Part shown: one piece after another, positions 51,380-61,999 of the stretch | Position numbering within the stretch: position 1 is the stretch's first letter | Layout: every line of letters starts with the position of its first letter | NCBI RefSeq assembly: GCF_020360975.1 | Contig: NW_025408669.1 | Coordinates: 7,688,001-7,752,000, forward strand | DNA length: 64,000 nt | Source: Hirsutella rhossiliensis | Lineage: Eukaryota > Ascomycota > Sordariomycetes > Hypocreales > Ophiocordycipitaceae | Direction of reading: 5' to 3' | The notes under the pieces: generated by a model | Seen by the model: only the letters and a program-made list of their open reading frames with translations | What the model was told of the DNA's origin: nothing | Database searches by the model: none | Position numbers and translations under genes: made by a program

Positions 51380-52845
51380 CAATGTGACACATTCCCCTTC
51401 CAAAATCAAATAGTAGCATTCTAAAAGCGTGCGAATAGCGGTTCAGCCGGGCTGGATGCAGTGCCTCGGCCATGCCGCACGCCGTTCTGAAGCAGCAGCG
51501 TGGCGCGGCTTCAGCACACGCGTGGCCAGCGGCGGGAAGACGGTAGATGACAGACCGTCCCCTCGCGCCTCAACCACAACCGGTGACCCGTGTGGCGTCC
51601 AGGAAGGAGGACCTCGTCATCGTCCGGCCCCCGTGATGACGCCCATTCCATTCCATTCTACGGCACGTCGTGGCTGCTTCGTCTCTTGCTGGCCCCGCCG
51701 CATGTACAGTACCCGCAGTCTGCGCTGGCGCCTTTTGCGAACTGCAGGGTGAGCGGCATGAGACAAGCCATGTTCGTTTCATTCCCCGGCGGCCAATCTA
51801 GATGCATCGAGGAGGCGACAAAGCGAAGACAGTTGAGCCAAGAACCTAAGAATACGGGGGCAAGAAGAACCCCGCTACCCCGCCTTTATCGATAAGCACC
51901 GCGGGGTCGTCACGGCAGCCCCGCTCCTCCCCCCTGGCCGTCTCCCGCCATCCATGTTGACGTCTGCTTGCCCTGTACTTACCGTAATTATATAGTATAT
52001 ACAAGAAGATGAAAACGCGCTCGCTCCCGTTCTCCCAGTTCCTCCTACAATTCGTCTTGTTCCACCTCTCCCTCTCTTCCACAGGGCAGCATCCGTAGAT
52101 GGCGCTGCCACCTGCGCTGGTCGACGAGGGAAAAAGAAAGCAGGCACACCGGCAGGTGAGTCAGCGGAGAAGGTGGGTGTCATTTGGCGGCACTCGCATG
52201 TACAAGAATGTGAGAAAGGAGCGGCAGACCGGGGAGGACATGTGCTTATCGACAGGATGCGGCGCAGTCAGGCAAAGGCGGGGGCGCAAGTTGTTTGAGC
52301 CGGAAGCGTCGTGAGTGGCAGTCAAGTTGCGGCTGCCGAGGGGAGTGTCTGTAGACGGGGGCGGATATCAAAGGGGTCCTCACCACTTGCATACGAGCAT
52401 CGCCGAGACGCAAGGATGGGAGGGAGGGAGCTGCTGCAGCTTAAATTAGCGGGGAGCTGCTGACTAACGGCCAGGGGGGCCGGGCACCACCACGTTTCCT
52501 TTCCAGCGGACATGGACTGTTCATCAACTAGCTGGCCTGCTCTCTTGCGTAATTGGTGGGATCTTTCTACGCACTTCCTACTCCGTACAGGACATAAGGT
52601 TACAGCACGAGAAGCAAGCTCAGAGGCGAGGAGCGTTGCTCTGCTAGGGTCTGGCGCACATGCGTGTACATCCTTCATGTTCGTGTAAATCTAGCCTCCA
52701 GTGGTATCAAAACTCTTTCCGTGACAATGAGACGAGGCCAACAAAAGAAAAGTCCGTCGCGTCCATTAGGCCTCGCATGCTTTACAGGTATACACGCATA
52801 CGCACAAGAGTCCGGGGCTCACCCGCGCGCCGAGACGAGACGCCC
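51380..52845. other. Gene-poor stretch, no supportable gene
   Basis: Composition is normal and several overlapping short frames exist on both strands, none longer than about 120 codons. None has a recognisable domain or a consistent start context. A 7-bp hairpin (CTGAAGC / GCTTCAG) lies near 51,487-51,513. TACTCCGTA occurs at 52579-52587. The right part should hold the 3' untranslated region of the minus-strand gene that starts at 54012. Confidence 0.5.
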
Positions 52846-54012
52846 TTACTCCCAGCGGTAGACACCATCGTCGTAAAGCACTCTGTGCCGCCGACTGCCT
52901 GGGCCTACTGTCGCCCGCCGCCGCGGCACCAGCCTCTCCCGCAGCCGCGCCCGCTGCGCCTCGTCCTCGCCGCGCTCGCGCTCGGCAAGCCTCTGCTCCT
53001 CCTCGAGCCGCTGCTCCTTGACGCTGAGCCGCCGCAGAGCGTCCACGAGCTCCGCCTCGCGGTCCGTTGCTTTGCTGCCGCCCGCCTCCGCGACTGACAC
53101 CCGCCTGCTGGGCGTGGATGACATCGGCACGGCGGGGCGGTGCGAGATCTCGGCGTTGGCCTCTGCGATGCGCCGCCGGATCCGCAGTTCTCTCACCTCC
53201 TTTTCCCGCAGCTCTCTCTCCAACGTCTCGACCTCGCGTATGCGACGTGCCTCGCGCCGCCGCCGCCGCTGGAGAAGCTGCTCCTCGGCAACTGCGTCGT
53301 CGTCTTCAACCTCGGCGGCGCTCGAGTAGTAGGCCCGGCTGCTCCCACGCGAGCTGGCCGACGACTGCCGCGTATGCTGGCTACTCTTCGAGGCCTGGCG
53401 GCGCGGCGCATCGACCACCTCGATCTGCACATATGGGCGCTGGCGCTCGTCGACAATGACGGGCCGCCGCGAGAAGGGGGGATGCTCGGGCGTGTAGGGG
53501 GCGGAGGGGTTGAAGCTGGGAGACGAGGGAGCGGTATGGGGCGCGCTGAAAACCTGTGGCGGGGTGCGGGGGGTGGGCGGGTTGTCGACGAGGACGATGC
53601 GCTCGCGGCCGGAAGAGGAACGGTGGTTATCAGTGTGGGAAGGCTGGTGGTGCCCGTGGTCGGCTACGACTCGCTGGCCGGTGACGTAGACGCCGCTCGA
53701 GGGCCTGCGCGGCCTGCGCGTCGACGAGTTGCTGCGGTATGAGCGGTCCGAGTCGTCGGAGCGATAGAGGATGGGCGTCGAGGATGAAGGCGGCGTGGGG
53801 GGAAAGGTGTACGAGGCCGGACCGGGATAGACGGGAGCGGACGCCGAGGCCATGGGAACGGGCGCGTAATGAACGTATTGAGTGGGATGCTTGAGGACGA
53901 CGTTGTCGACGCAGGGCTGGCCGTGGCGCGAGGCGTTGCACAGGGCCGGGCGTGTGCTCTGTCCGCGGCGCCCATCGGGATAGGCATATGCGTAGACGTG
54001 CGTGGTACACAT
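52846..54012 (-). CDS. Low-complexity, coiled-coil fungal protein (388 aa)
   Basis: An uninterrupted 388-codon frame starts at ATG 54012 in a strong fungal context (GTCACCATG) and ends at TAA 52846-52848. Residues 1-20 (MCTTHVYAYAYPDGRRGQST) and the extreme C-terminus (VLYDDGVYRWE) look like conserved short motifs. Residues about 50-235 are Pro/Ser/Arg-rich and probably disordered. Residues 237-289 and 315-363 are Glu/Arg-rich and likely form coiled coils. There is no signal peptide or membrane segment. Proteins of this build occur in Pezizomycotina as uncharacterised conserved proteins; that is recollection and not checked. It could be a scaffold or nuclear protein, but the role is unknown. 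The upstream minus-strand region (54,013-54,400) is CT-rich when read in the gene's direction, as in many fungal leaders. It is the nearest supported gene to the RIP block, about 1.7 kb away. Confidence 0.85.
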   Translation of the reverse strand: MCTTHVYAYAYPDGRRGQSTRPALCNASRHGQPCVDNVVLKHPTQYVHYAPVPMASASAPVYPGPASYTFPPTPPSSSTPILYRSDDSDRSYRSNSSTRRPRRPSSGVYVTGQRVVADHGHHQPSHTDNHRSSSGRERIVLVDNPPTPRTPPQVFSAPHTAPSSPSFNPSAPYTPEHPPFSRRPVIVDERQRPYVQIEVVDAPRRQASKSSQHTRQSSASSRGSSRAYYSSAAEVEDDDAVAEEQLLQRRRRREARRIREVETLERELREKEVRELRIRRRIAEANAEISHRPAVPMSSTPSRRVSVAEAGGSKATDREAELVDALRRLSVKEQRLEEEQRLAERERGEDEAQRARLRERLVPRRRATVGPGSRRHRVLYDDGVYRWE

Positions 54013-56343
54013 GGTGACGATGTCTCCCGGATTGTGGCCGAGGAAGCGAGCTCAGGCAGAGGGAGGAGAGAACAAGTAGGTATTCGCCGGTGGGCAGAAG
54101 AGAGAAAGGGTATGAGGGACGGATGACGAGTGCTCTGGTTTTGTATGAAACAGCCTTTGCTCTTTTCACCGCCTCGTCAATGAGGTGAGAGACAGATGGT
54201 GGAGAGCGGCTGGGCCCGTGTAGGAGGGCTCGTTGGAATGTTGGTGGTAGTGGTTGGCGGCGCTCCGTGCTTCTGCAAGCGCGGTGGATGAAGACCAGTA
54301 AGCTACCAAGGTCAGGAAAGAGCCTGGAAAGCCGTGTGTGAATGAAGAAGAGGAGAGAGAGAGTGGAAAGGGAGGGAAGAGCATCGTGGGTATTATATCG
54401 CAAAAGCCGTCATGGTGTACGAGGTAGACGGGCGGGTACCTAGACCAAGCCCGGCCGGGGCGAACGATGGGCGTGCGGCCTCGAAGATGGTACTCCGTGC
54501 TGGCCCACACGACACGCCCCCCCATGCTGCATGGCGACCGCCAGCGGCATCAGCAGCAGCCGTGTCCGTGCCTCGTCAGGACCCTGGCAAGCCTTGCATG
54601 CCTCCCGGGGCGGCGTCTGGACGCTAGACGGCGTGGTGGGTGGTGACGGAGGCTGACCAATAGGCTGCGGCTGAGCCACGGCCTGGTGTTGGCGGATGAG
54701 AAGGAATCCGTGAGGCGAAGAGAGAAGGCATCGAGACATGAAGACTGATGATGGCGACGAGAGGAGAAGACGAAAAGGCGGCCAAAAGGCGTACTGCGTT
54801 CGTCCACAGTACCCGCACTGTGGAATGCGGCACGGCATGGCATGCCCACCAAAAGCCAAGAAGCTAGGGGCCCACCAGAACAGAGCCCACAGCCACACTT
54901 CTACCGTAGCGCCCGTACTGGTCGCACTGTACTACCTGCCCTGCACCTGGAGGAATGAGAGGAAGGCGCCCACCGTTGGCCCATTCCACGAACCAAGAGG
55001 CGGCCGCCTTTTCTCCCTTCACGCCTTTCCTCACGCCACACCAATCACTCTCGAGACTGGGCAACACGGCGAAGACGCGGACGAGAAAAACGGCAGCCGG
55101 CCAACGACAACTGACCAGGCGCTTGCTCAAACAGGGCCGCCCACGGACGCGGCCCCATTTCCTCCGATGCGGCCCGCAGGCCTCTCGCGCAGCGGCAGCA
55201 GCTTCGGGGCGGATATCGCGAACCCAGAGGCAAGCCCTCGATCACGTGGCCCGTCCTTTGCTGTCTTTGCTGTTGTTTATGCAGGACCAAGGCCAGTCAG
55301 TGTGAGTCACGGCGGTTCTGCCGATCTCTCTCGCGGCCCGTGTCGAGCCGTGCACGGATGGTCGGCGACGATGTCATCCGGTCTCTGTTCCCATCGTCCT
55401 ACCCGGCCATTCCCCGTTCAGCCGCCAAGAGGCTATGTTGCTGCTGCAGCCTGGCTGGTAGAGGGCAAAGCCACAGACTAGCGACCTAATGTACTGAGCG
55501 ACATCGCAAGCCACGGTGACGATATTGGAACTAGCGGGCACCCGGGCAGGGCTCTGCTAGGACCTGCGCCACGGACGAGCCAGTCGCCGTATCGTCTCCT
55601 CACAAGGCCGACTGACCCCTTCGTTTTGTGGGGATAGGACTATTCGTGGAAAGGGGTGAGATTATCGGCCCCGGGGATGCCATTCCGCATTCCTGTCTGT
55701 CTCTCCTTGCCCCTAGCCTCTTCAGCATGTACCCGCGGCGAGCCAGTTGCAGTAGATTGTGGTTGTCCCTGATGAACCAGTTCGTCATGACGGACATTGA
55801 GTCGCCTTCACTGCCTCATCCAGCCGACAGACGTAGGGGCGGGTGGTTCGGGCGGGAAAGCACGTCAGATCTGAGGTTCCTGGCCACAACCGACATGCCA
55901 TGGCTGCGCAGCTGCTGGTACTGCCTACATATTCGTACTTGGTAACTTACGGAGTACAGTGGGAGCAAAAACCAGTCGCGACAGATATCCTTAGTCAACA
56001 GCAGCCCTTGCAGTGAATCGTGGAGCCCAGCCCATGCGCGGTGACGATGCTGCCTCTCTTGTTGCTCGCCGGTATGACACACGCACTCGGGACGGGCTCG
56101 AGAGACACGAGACAGAAACATTGCACGAGGACAGGATTGAAAAGGAAATTGAAAAAAAAAACCCGCATCTCCCTGGTTCATGATGCTCGCTGTCATTGGC
56201 TCGTGGCCGCGACTGGTCGAATGCGCCCGTGAGCTGGACAATGCACAGAGCAGATGCAAGGCGTACTTGGACGCATCTCTCCGCCGCGCCCGCTGTCCAC
56301 GGTAGGTTCTTGTCAGAGCAGAGAAGGACTTATAATACGCGTT

Positions 56344-56393
56344 AATAACACCTCCAATGGGGGTGCCCCTATTTTGCATGGTGTAGCGGTATT
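56344..56393. repeat. Short inverted-repeat cassette, copy 2
   Basis: The segment aligns with 51333-51379: AATAACACC...GGGGTGCCCCTATTTTG...GGTGTAGCGGTATT against AATACCAC...GGGGTGCCCTCATTTTG...GTGGTATT. The stem here is ACACC/GGTGT. Two similar copies 5 kb apart suggest a dispersed short element. Confidence 0.45.
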
Positions 56394-56480
56394 TTACCAG
56401 CTTGACTGTTCTTGTTCGACAGTAACGTCCATTGGCCAAAAGGGCAGAGGGCATCGCGGCAGCGTGGGTGTTCGTCCTTG

Positions 56481-56497
56481 GCAGTACTCCGTACTGC
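56481..56497. promoter_or_regulatory. Palindrome around TACTCCGTA
   Basis: GCAGTACTCCGTACTGC is a 17-bp palindrome apart from its central three bases. The core TACTCCGTA (56485-56493) also occurs at 52579-52587 and, inverted, at 55948-55956. It could be a protein-binding site; the factor is unknown. Confidence 0.3.
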
Positions 56498-58890
56498 AGT
56501 CTCAAAAGGCGTCCGGGGCCTTCCATGCCGCCATGATTCGCCGGCTGCCTCATTGATGCTGAGGGCGATCGACCAGCAGGACATTCGGTAATTAAGCTAC
56601 AGGACAGAACGCCACTTGCGGAGAATGAACCAGGGGTCCGGGACGGGCGTGCTTCGCAGAGGCGTCGACGTCTCATTACACTCTGTGTTGCGTGAGCGAT
56701 CGCATTTGCGTGCCAAAATCGCTCCCGAGACAAACGACGTGGATGAGAAACTGTTCTGCAAATTAGGCCACTGATTGCAGACGACTTCCATCATCCCTGG
56801 TCACAATGGATACGGGTGCTGGATATGGGTGCTTCCCAAGTCGTCCGCTGTCGAGTCTTCATTCCCATCTCGAATGCATTCCTCTTGTCCTCTCTTTCTC
56901 TGCCACAAATGACAGGCACCAGGCACAGGCGGTCCCTGGGCTCATTCCAGCGGGCGCTGGGGCAGCTCCGGTGGCGCATTGGCAGCCTTGCAGCAGAGGG
57001 ACGGGGCCCAGGCCCAACACGACCCACAGTCTCCAGGGGACCCCCCAGCCAGTTTAGCTCTCCCGCCTGTCCCATCGGTTTTTTTCCCCTCCACGATCCA
57101 TCCGTCATGGGATCCTCCGCTCGCGACGCCCGGCCGTCTACGGCCCCCAACGGTCGCACGCGGAGGCCGCCTTTCGGGGCAATTGCCTTCGTCTTGTCCA
57201 GCTTGAGCGTGAGCTGTTTTGGCTGTTTCGGCTGCTGCCGTTGGCTGTCCTTTGCAGCAAATGATTGGCCTCCGATGTTCAACTTCGCTTGCCCGTTGGC
57301 CCTCTTTTCTCTCGTCTGTCTGGCCGACGCGCGCGCTTCTCAGCGCTTCTCTGCATCTTCCATCTCTCCATCGACTCGAAACGCTACCCCTGCGACGGCC
57401 GTGTCACAGGTCGCAGCCAAATTTTCGACACCTCGCCAGTCGCTTTTCTTCCCGTCATCGCCTGCTCCGCAAACTGCCATGTTGGCCAAGGGGCGAGGCC
57501 CACGGGCGTTTAACTCGACAAGACGGACCATTTGGCAGCGAAATCCCTCTATATCGACGAGTGATTTATGCATTCTGTTCCTCAAGCTTCCGGCAGCGTC
57601 GATCCGGCCTTGCCCACCCTCTCCCCTCCACTCTCCACACTTGGTGGCCCTGGCTAACCCGGGCACGCCGTATCCTAAAAACAGAACAGGTCGCTACGCG
57701 AGGCCCGCGTAGATTGGTCATCAGACGCCTGGCCCGCCGCGATGCAAGGGGCCGACTCCCTGGCGTCAGGCGTTGGCAACGGCGGTCATGTTGCGTGGCA
57801 GACGGAGATGGGCCTACGTCAGCCTCTTCCAGCGACTCCCAGCTTCTCCCATCCACCGCACCCCTTGTTGAGATTTCCGCCCCCATGCTTGGAGTCAACG
57901 TATCTCCTTGTGGCCACGACGCCACCCGCATCGTCTGCCTACATCGTCTGCCTACCTGCGGAGGCCTCTTCCTTTGCCTGCGTTGTCCTTGTCTTGGCCG
58001 TCTGCCAGCTCTCAACCTCGTTTGCCACGATCCTTGCATCGGAAAACTGCTGCCTGGGTCTCGCTCACCCGCTCATTTTGTCACCTGGTCTCTTTTCCAA
58101 CCCTCGTGTAAGTTGGGCAGCCACATCGGGTCTCGCTCTTCGTCTTGCCTTGTTGCCTGCTGATGAATTGCGCAATCCCGTGTCAGCCGCAACCTGGCTT
58201 CTTCGGTCTTCAACTGTCCTCTTTCCCCTGGCCTTGTTGACGCCACTCACTTCTTCGTCTTCGCCTGTTAGCCTCGTGCCCTTCTCCTGTTGCCAGGTGG
58301 GCGCCCTTATTCGCCCGAGGCTGTGTGGCATTTGGGAGTGCCTTGCGGTGGACTGCTCTCGTCTCGTCGTGCTTGGGGAATGGCGCCCCAAGTGGACGTG
58401 CTGTAGACGTGAAGACGCAAACTCCATCAGCCCACTGGCCTGGACATAGAACCTGCAGACGTCTTCTTCAGAGCGTCAGCCGGATACCCCGAATATTCTT
58501 CGTCGGCAGCGCTGTGTTATTATATCTTCCCATCGAAATAATGCCAACCCTACACTTGCTCAAGAGGACGATCCTTACATGTCTTTGTCCTAATCGCTTC
58601 CCAGAATCATTATGCTCTCCCTGTTACTTAAGATGATTGGTCGGTGTCTAGCTCTACACACACTGTTGACTCCTAATACGCACAGGTGAGAGGGTTCAAT
58701 GGTTCCAGCAAGTCAAACTTATCAGCGCTAGCTCAGGTCCGCGAGTCAAGCAATACGAGCGCGCCCTTGCAGGACATTAAAGGTGGGTACGTACTGGTGA
58801 AGGAGATCGGCTGACTTGGATTTCTGGCTCGTCCTGGCCAGCGTCCTCGCTTGTCTTGCCAACTCACTCCCTCTCACGGTTTCATGCAAA

Positions 58891-59565
58891 ATGGACGAGA
58901 ATATGGCGTACCACTGCTTCAGAATCGACAAAGGCGACCCCGACATCCGGGCTCTGGCTGACAGGTATAAGCACCTCCGGCTCGCCGCCCTGCAGCAATC
59001 CCCCTCTTCCTTCTCGTCCACTCTCGAGATTGAGGAGGCCTTCACCGACTACGCCTGGACCTCCCGCCTCTGCGCTCCCGGTAAGGAGACTTTCATCTGC
59101 TGCTGCGTCGCCGCGGAAAAGGCAGCGCCTCTGCAAGACCTATGGCTCGGACAGGTGACGCTCCTCGGGCCCATCTCCGCGGGCGCCTTCTGCCTCTCCG
59201 CCGACTCCACGCCGGAACAAGGCGGCGACGAGGAGCGGTGGCAGATGCTGAGCCTATATACCCTGCCATCCCACCGGGGCAAGGGCCTGGGCAAGATGCT
59301 ATGCCGGGCGGCCTTTCATCATCTGTCGTCTCTGCAAGGCCCAAGTAGGGTCCGTGTGCGCATCATGGTCAAACCCGAGAACCAGGTGACGCTCGGGCTG
59401 TACCGTGGCCTGGGGTTCGTTGACGCCGGCCGTTGCACGCTGGAGGAGGCCCTGAAGGCCAACGGAGACGCCGACCTGCTACCTCGGGGGACGCTGCCGG
59501 AAAAGTACACCACGCGAAGCGGCATTGTCATGACGGTGAACTTGGATCGTTTGGAGCCGTCTTAA
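58891..59565 (+). CDS. GNAT-family N-acetyltransferase (224 aa)
   Basis: The product should transfer an acetyl group from acetyl-CoA to an amine; the acceptor is not evident. The acetyl-CoA binding motif A is seen at residues 121-137 as LYTLPSHRGKGLGKML, with the diagnostic R-G-K-G-L-G at 129-134. Motif B, NQVTLGLYRGLGF, is at 164-176. The N-terminal part (10-60) fits the family's first helices. Length is usual for a single-domain GNAT protein. I chose ATG 58891 (context GCAAAATGG). The frame stays open upstream for 25 codons but has no ATG there, only a TTG, so that extension is unlikely to be used. ATG 58903 is an alternative. No intron is needed. It converges with the SLATT-type gene, with 297 bp between the stops. 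Confidence 0.88.
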   Translation: MDENMAYHCFRIDKGDPDIRALADRYKHLRLAALQQSPSSFSSTLEIEEAFTDYAWTSRLCAPGKETFICCCVAAEKAAPLQDLWLGQVTLLGPISAGAFCLSADSTPEQGGDEERWQMLSLYTLPSHRGKGLGKMLCRAAFHHLSSLQGPSRVRVRIMVKPENQVTLGLYRGLGFVDAGRCTLEEALKANGDADLLPRGTLPEKYTTRSGIVMTVNLDRLEPS

Positions 59566-59862
59566 TCAGTCACGGACGCCTGATGGACACCGTCGTCATG
59601 GAGCGGTTCTCCCACTCTTGGGATCCGTCCATGACTTCATCTGGCCTGGCATACCCTGATACATAGACATCAGCCCGTCAACTCGACCCCGTCGGCACTG
59701 TCGCCTGTTATTCAATGGCTACAACGGCGTCCTTGCTTGTACATTCAATGCAAAACGCTTCATCCAATGCAACACGCTTAAATCGAAGCTTCCGACCCTT
59801 CCTCCCTGTCCCCCGACCGCTGCACGCCCCCCATGTCAGATCATCGTGATGGCCAACCCGCT
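59566..59862. other. Convergent 3' region between the GNAT and SLATT genes
   Basis: The 297 bp between two stop codons contain no gene. A short direct repeat (CATTCAATGCAAAACGCTT / CATCCAATGCAACACGCTT) lies near 59,741-59,778. The stretch should hold the two facing 3' ends. Confidence 0.5.
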
Positions 59863-60735
59863 CTACCCTAGTGTCTGCTTCTCGGACGGCTCAGACACAT
59901 GCTGCCTCTCACACGGAGCGAGAACGTGTGTCGGCGGCGGATCCGCCGGCTTGGTGAGCCGGTGGGCCAGCGACGAGGGCGCTGTTGTCACTACTCGGGG
60001 CTGAGGCTGAACGGCGTTTGTTCCGGGCGTCTTATTCCCGCCACCACTCAACTGCTGAGCAGCGGCTTTGTACATGTCGTCGACGGCCTGGACCTCGTCA
60101 AAGGGGTCGAGTGGACACCCAGCGAGACAAAACTCGCGCTCGCGCTGCTCCACGTACTCGCGCACCATCTTGAACTCTTCCTCGACGCGCTTGAAGCGAT
60201 CCGGCAGGCCCGAGCCCTTGAGGTAAGTCAGGATCCCGGCGATGATGGTGTTGATCGCGCCAAAGGCCGTAATGGTGGCGCGGGAGCCGTCGGCTGCGCC
60301 CAGCGCCGTGAGCGCCGCGCCCATAATAAACTGAATGCCTAGGCAGACGTTGATGGCGATGTTAAAGAGGCGGTAACTGCGCGCAGCCATCTTCTCGGCC
60401 CTCACCACGCGCGTGTAGATGCCCACGTTCTCGGCGGCACGCTTGCCGGCGTGGCCAGAGGACGTCAGCGCAGGGACTGTGTCGATGCCTGTGAGCGACC
60501 GAAACACGAGCAGCTTGTCGTTTTGCGGGACAAGGGCGTCGGCGTCGGTGCGGATGATTGTGAGCGCGCGCCGCGGCTGGGGCCGTTGCTGCGGGTTCGC
60601 CATGTCTGCGCCCCCGCCGCCGTTGCCTTCATGTCCATGACCGCCAGTCGCGGCCATGACGGGCGGACGGCCCTGCTCTTCCCGGTCGTGTGGCGATATG
60701 ACGCGCTCGACGAGGCTCTGGAGTAGTTGGCCCAT
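59863..60735 (-). CDS. Fungal SLATT-type two-transmembrane protein (290 aa)
   Basis: The frame runs from ATG 60735 to a stop at 59863-59865. Residues about 105-225 match my knowledge of the fungal SLATT domain (SMODS and SLOG-associating 2TM effector). They show a TRVVRAEKMAARSYRLFN helix, a hydrophobic segment at about 124-147 (INVCLGIQFIMGAALTALGA) and a short loop. A second hydrophobic segment follows at about 153-174 (TITAFGAINTIIAGILTYLK), then GSGLPDRFK and a charged helix with EEEFKMVREYVEQRER. Residues 1-55 and 225-290 are Pro/Gly/Gln-rich and probably disordered. SLATT proteins are proposed membrane effectors that respond to nucleotide or ligand signals; in fungi the role is mostly untested. 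No sensor domain is fused and none is encoded next door. The domain call rests on pattern recognition without a search. Confidence 0.8.
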   Translation of the reverse strand: MGQLLQSLVERVISPHDREEQGRPPVMAATGGHGHEGNGGGGADMANPQQRPQPRRALTIIRTDADALVPQNDKLLVFRSLTGIDTVPALTSSGHAGKRAAENVGIYTRVVRAEKMAARSYRLFNIAINVCLGIQFIMGAALTALGAADGSRATITAFGAINTIIAGILTYLKGSGLPDRFKRVEEEFKMVREYVEQREREFCLAGCPLDPFDEVQAVDDMYKAAAQQLSGGGNKTPGTNAVQPQPRVVTTAPSSLAHRLTKPADPPPTHVLAPCERQHVSEPSEKQTLG

Positions 60736-61999
60736 TGAGACGTGTGTCTCTCCGTCTCTCCGAGTCTCTCCCCCGGTTTCGGCTCTGCTTTCGAGACTGT
60801 GAAGACGACAAAGTGCAAAGCTTTGGTCAGAATTTGTTGTTTTGAAGACGTGACGGCCACTCTTGCTTTCTTTTTCTCGCCGTGCCCCTTTTCCTTTTCT
60901 CGGTACCCCGGCCGGTCAGGTCTAATGCATGCGTCCGGAGGCGATGCCCATAGCGCCCGGAAGACTACAGAGCGAAATACAAGACTACAAAGCAAACACA
61001 AGACTTGTCGTGCTCGCGTCTGGGGGCTGTATCTGACAGAACTACTCTCCTCATAATGGCCCGGCTCGCCTAGCTCAATTCCGCCCCCTGTGGTGAAGCA
61101 CGCAGGGCTTGGAGATGCCACCGCTGGGAAAGCCTTGCGCGCCTTGTCATGATACCTGCTCTCTCTCGGGGACCAGGCCCTTGCACAAGACACGGCGCTC
61201 AGCCGCTCTAAACCCTGCCTCACCCCAGCTTTCAGAACAAGCCGGTATTCCTGCCGTGTAGCTGACACGGACGGGTAGTCATGATGAGGTTCTACGGAGC
61301 AAGTCACGGCGTGAGCGTTTTAGCTTCTACGACACTTATACGACAAGGTTCAAGCCGACCAGATTGGCAGTTTATTGCATTGATAGTTGCCGTTTTCCTA
61401 CATCACTTGACATCACGGCCGACCTTGCCTACATGTATTCATGGGACACCACGCTTGAGTATCATCATCACCCTGTGACTGTAGAGTGGCGCTCGTCGTC
61501 AAATTGTTTCCTCCACGCATGACGCGTCGATCCCTGCGGCTTGTCCGCAACCATTGTGAAATCGGTTCCCTGTTGAAGAGAAATCCATCTCCATCTTTCA
61601 GTCCAGACGCATCCCCATGAAGTCCTCCAAAAAGCCTCATCTCAGACTTCTTTCCGACGACCCGTCCTCTCCTGGAGTCCGAACCAAAGCCTCATCGCTT
61701 CACCCGGTCGTGGACGTGATTCTTGAGTTATGTAGGAGGTTGAAGGGTAAGGGCAATGGAAACCAGGGGGCAAGGAGAATACGAAGGTGTAAAGAGTTGG
61801 AGTGAAGAGTGGTAAAGGCTGCCCAGCAACGGCTTAAGATAATAGGAAAGTGAACAGACACAGCGGTGAACAATAGGGAAGAAGCAGGGAAGTAAAGATG
61901 CATTGCGGAAATCTCAAACTAAAGGCTATTTGGGTCGGCACACCAAGCATTAGCAAGCCGCCTTGAGCGTCTTGGGAGTCCTACTGCCCGCGACGTTTG
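60736..61999. other. Intergenic: SLATT promoter side and 3' side of the 62,000 gene
   Basis: The first 300 bases, read on the minus strand, should be the leader and promoter of the SLATT-type gene and are rich in GAGA/TCTC strings near 60,742-60,780. The rest has only short overlapping frames without domains. Nothing else is supported. Confidence 0.45.

Larger units (their letters stand above)
54013..58890. other. Long intergenic stretch between the coiled-coil and GNAT genes
   Basis: Nearly 4.9 kb carry only overlapping, mutually contradictory frames. About 54,013-54,450 is the probable promoter and leader of the gene at 52846-54012. About 57,250-58,320 is pyrimidine-rich on the + strand; frames there look hydrophobic only because T is common at second codon positions, and none has a domain. 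It may be a leader, a noncoding transcript or a decayed gene. TACTCCGTA or its complement occurs at 55948-55956 and 56485-56493. No tRNA or rRNA was seen. Confidence 0.45.

Noticed and set aside
54738..55481. 247-codon frame on the + strand
   Set aside because: No domain or amphipathic pattern, and similar-length frames overlap it on the other strand.
55816..56733. 305-codon frame on the minus strand
   Set aside because: No domain, odd composition, and it crosses the inverted-repeat cassette at 56344-56393. Likely chance in GC-normal intergenic DNA.
57219..58163. 314-codon frame on the + strand
   Set aside because: It starts at TTG with no suitable ATG, overlaps other frames of equal quality and shows no motif.
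57742..58449. 235-codon hydrophobic frame starting at ATG
   Set aside because: The hydrophobic character follows from T-rich second codon positions in CT-rich DNA. There is no defined membrane topology or family. Not excluded, but not supportable.
58816..58890. N-terminal extension of the GNAT protein resembling a signal peptide
   Set aside because: The extension would begin at TTG, which is not a normal start in fungi. The ATG at 58891 gives a complete GNAT domain.
60465..61307. 280-codon frame on the minus strand upstream of the SLATT gene
   Set aside because: It overlaps the start of the SLATT-type CDS in another frame and has shadow-type composition.
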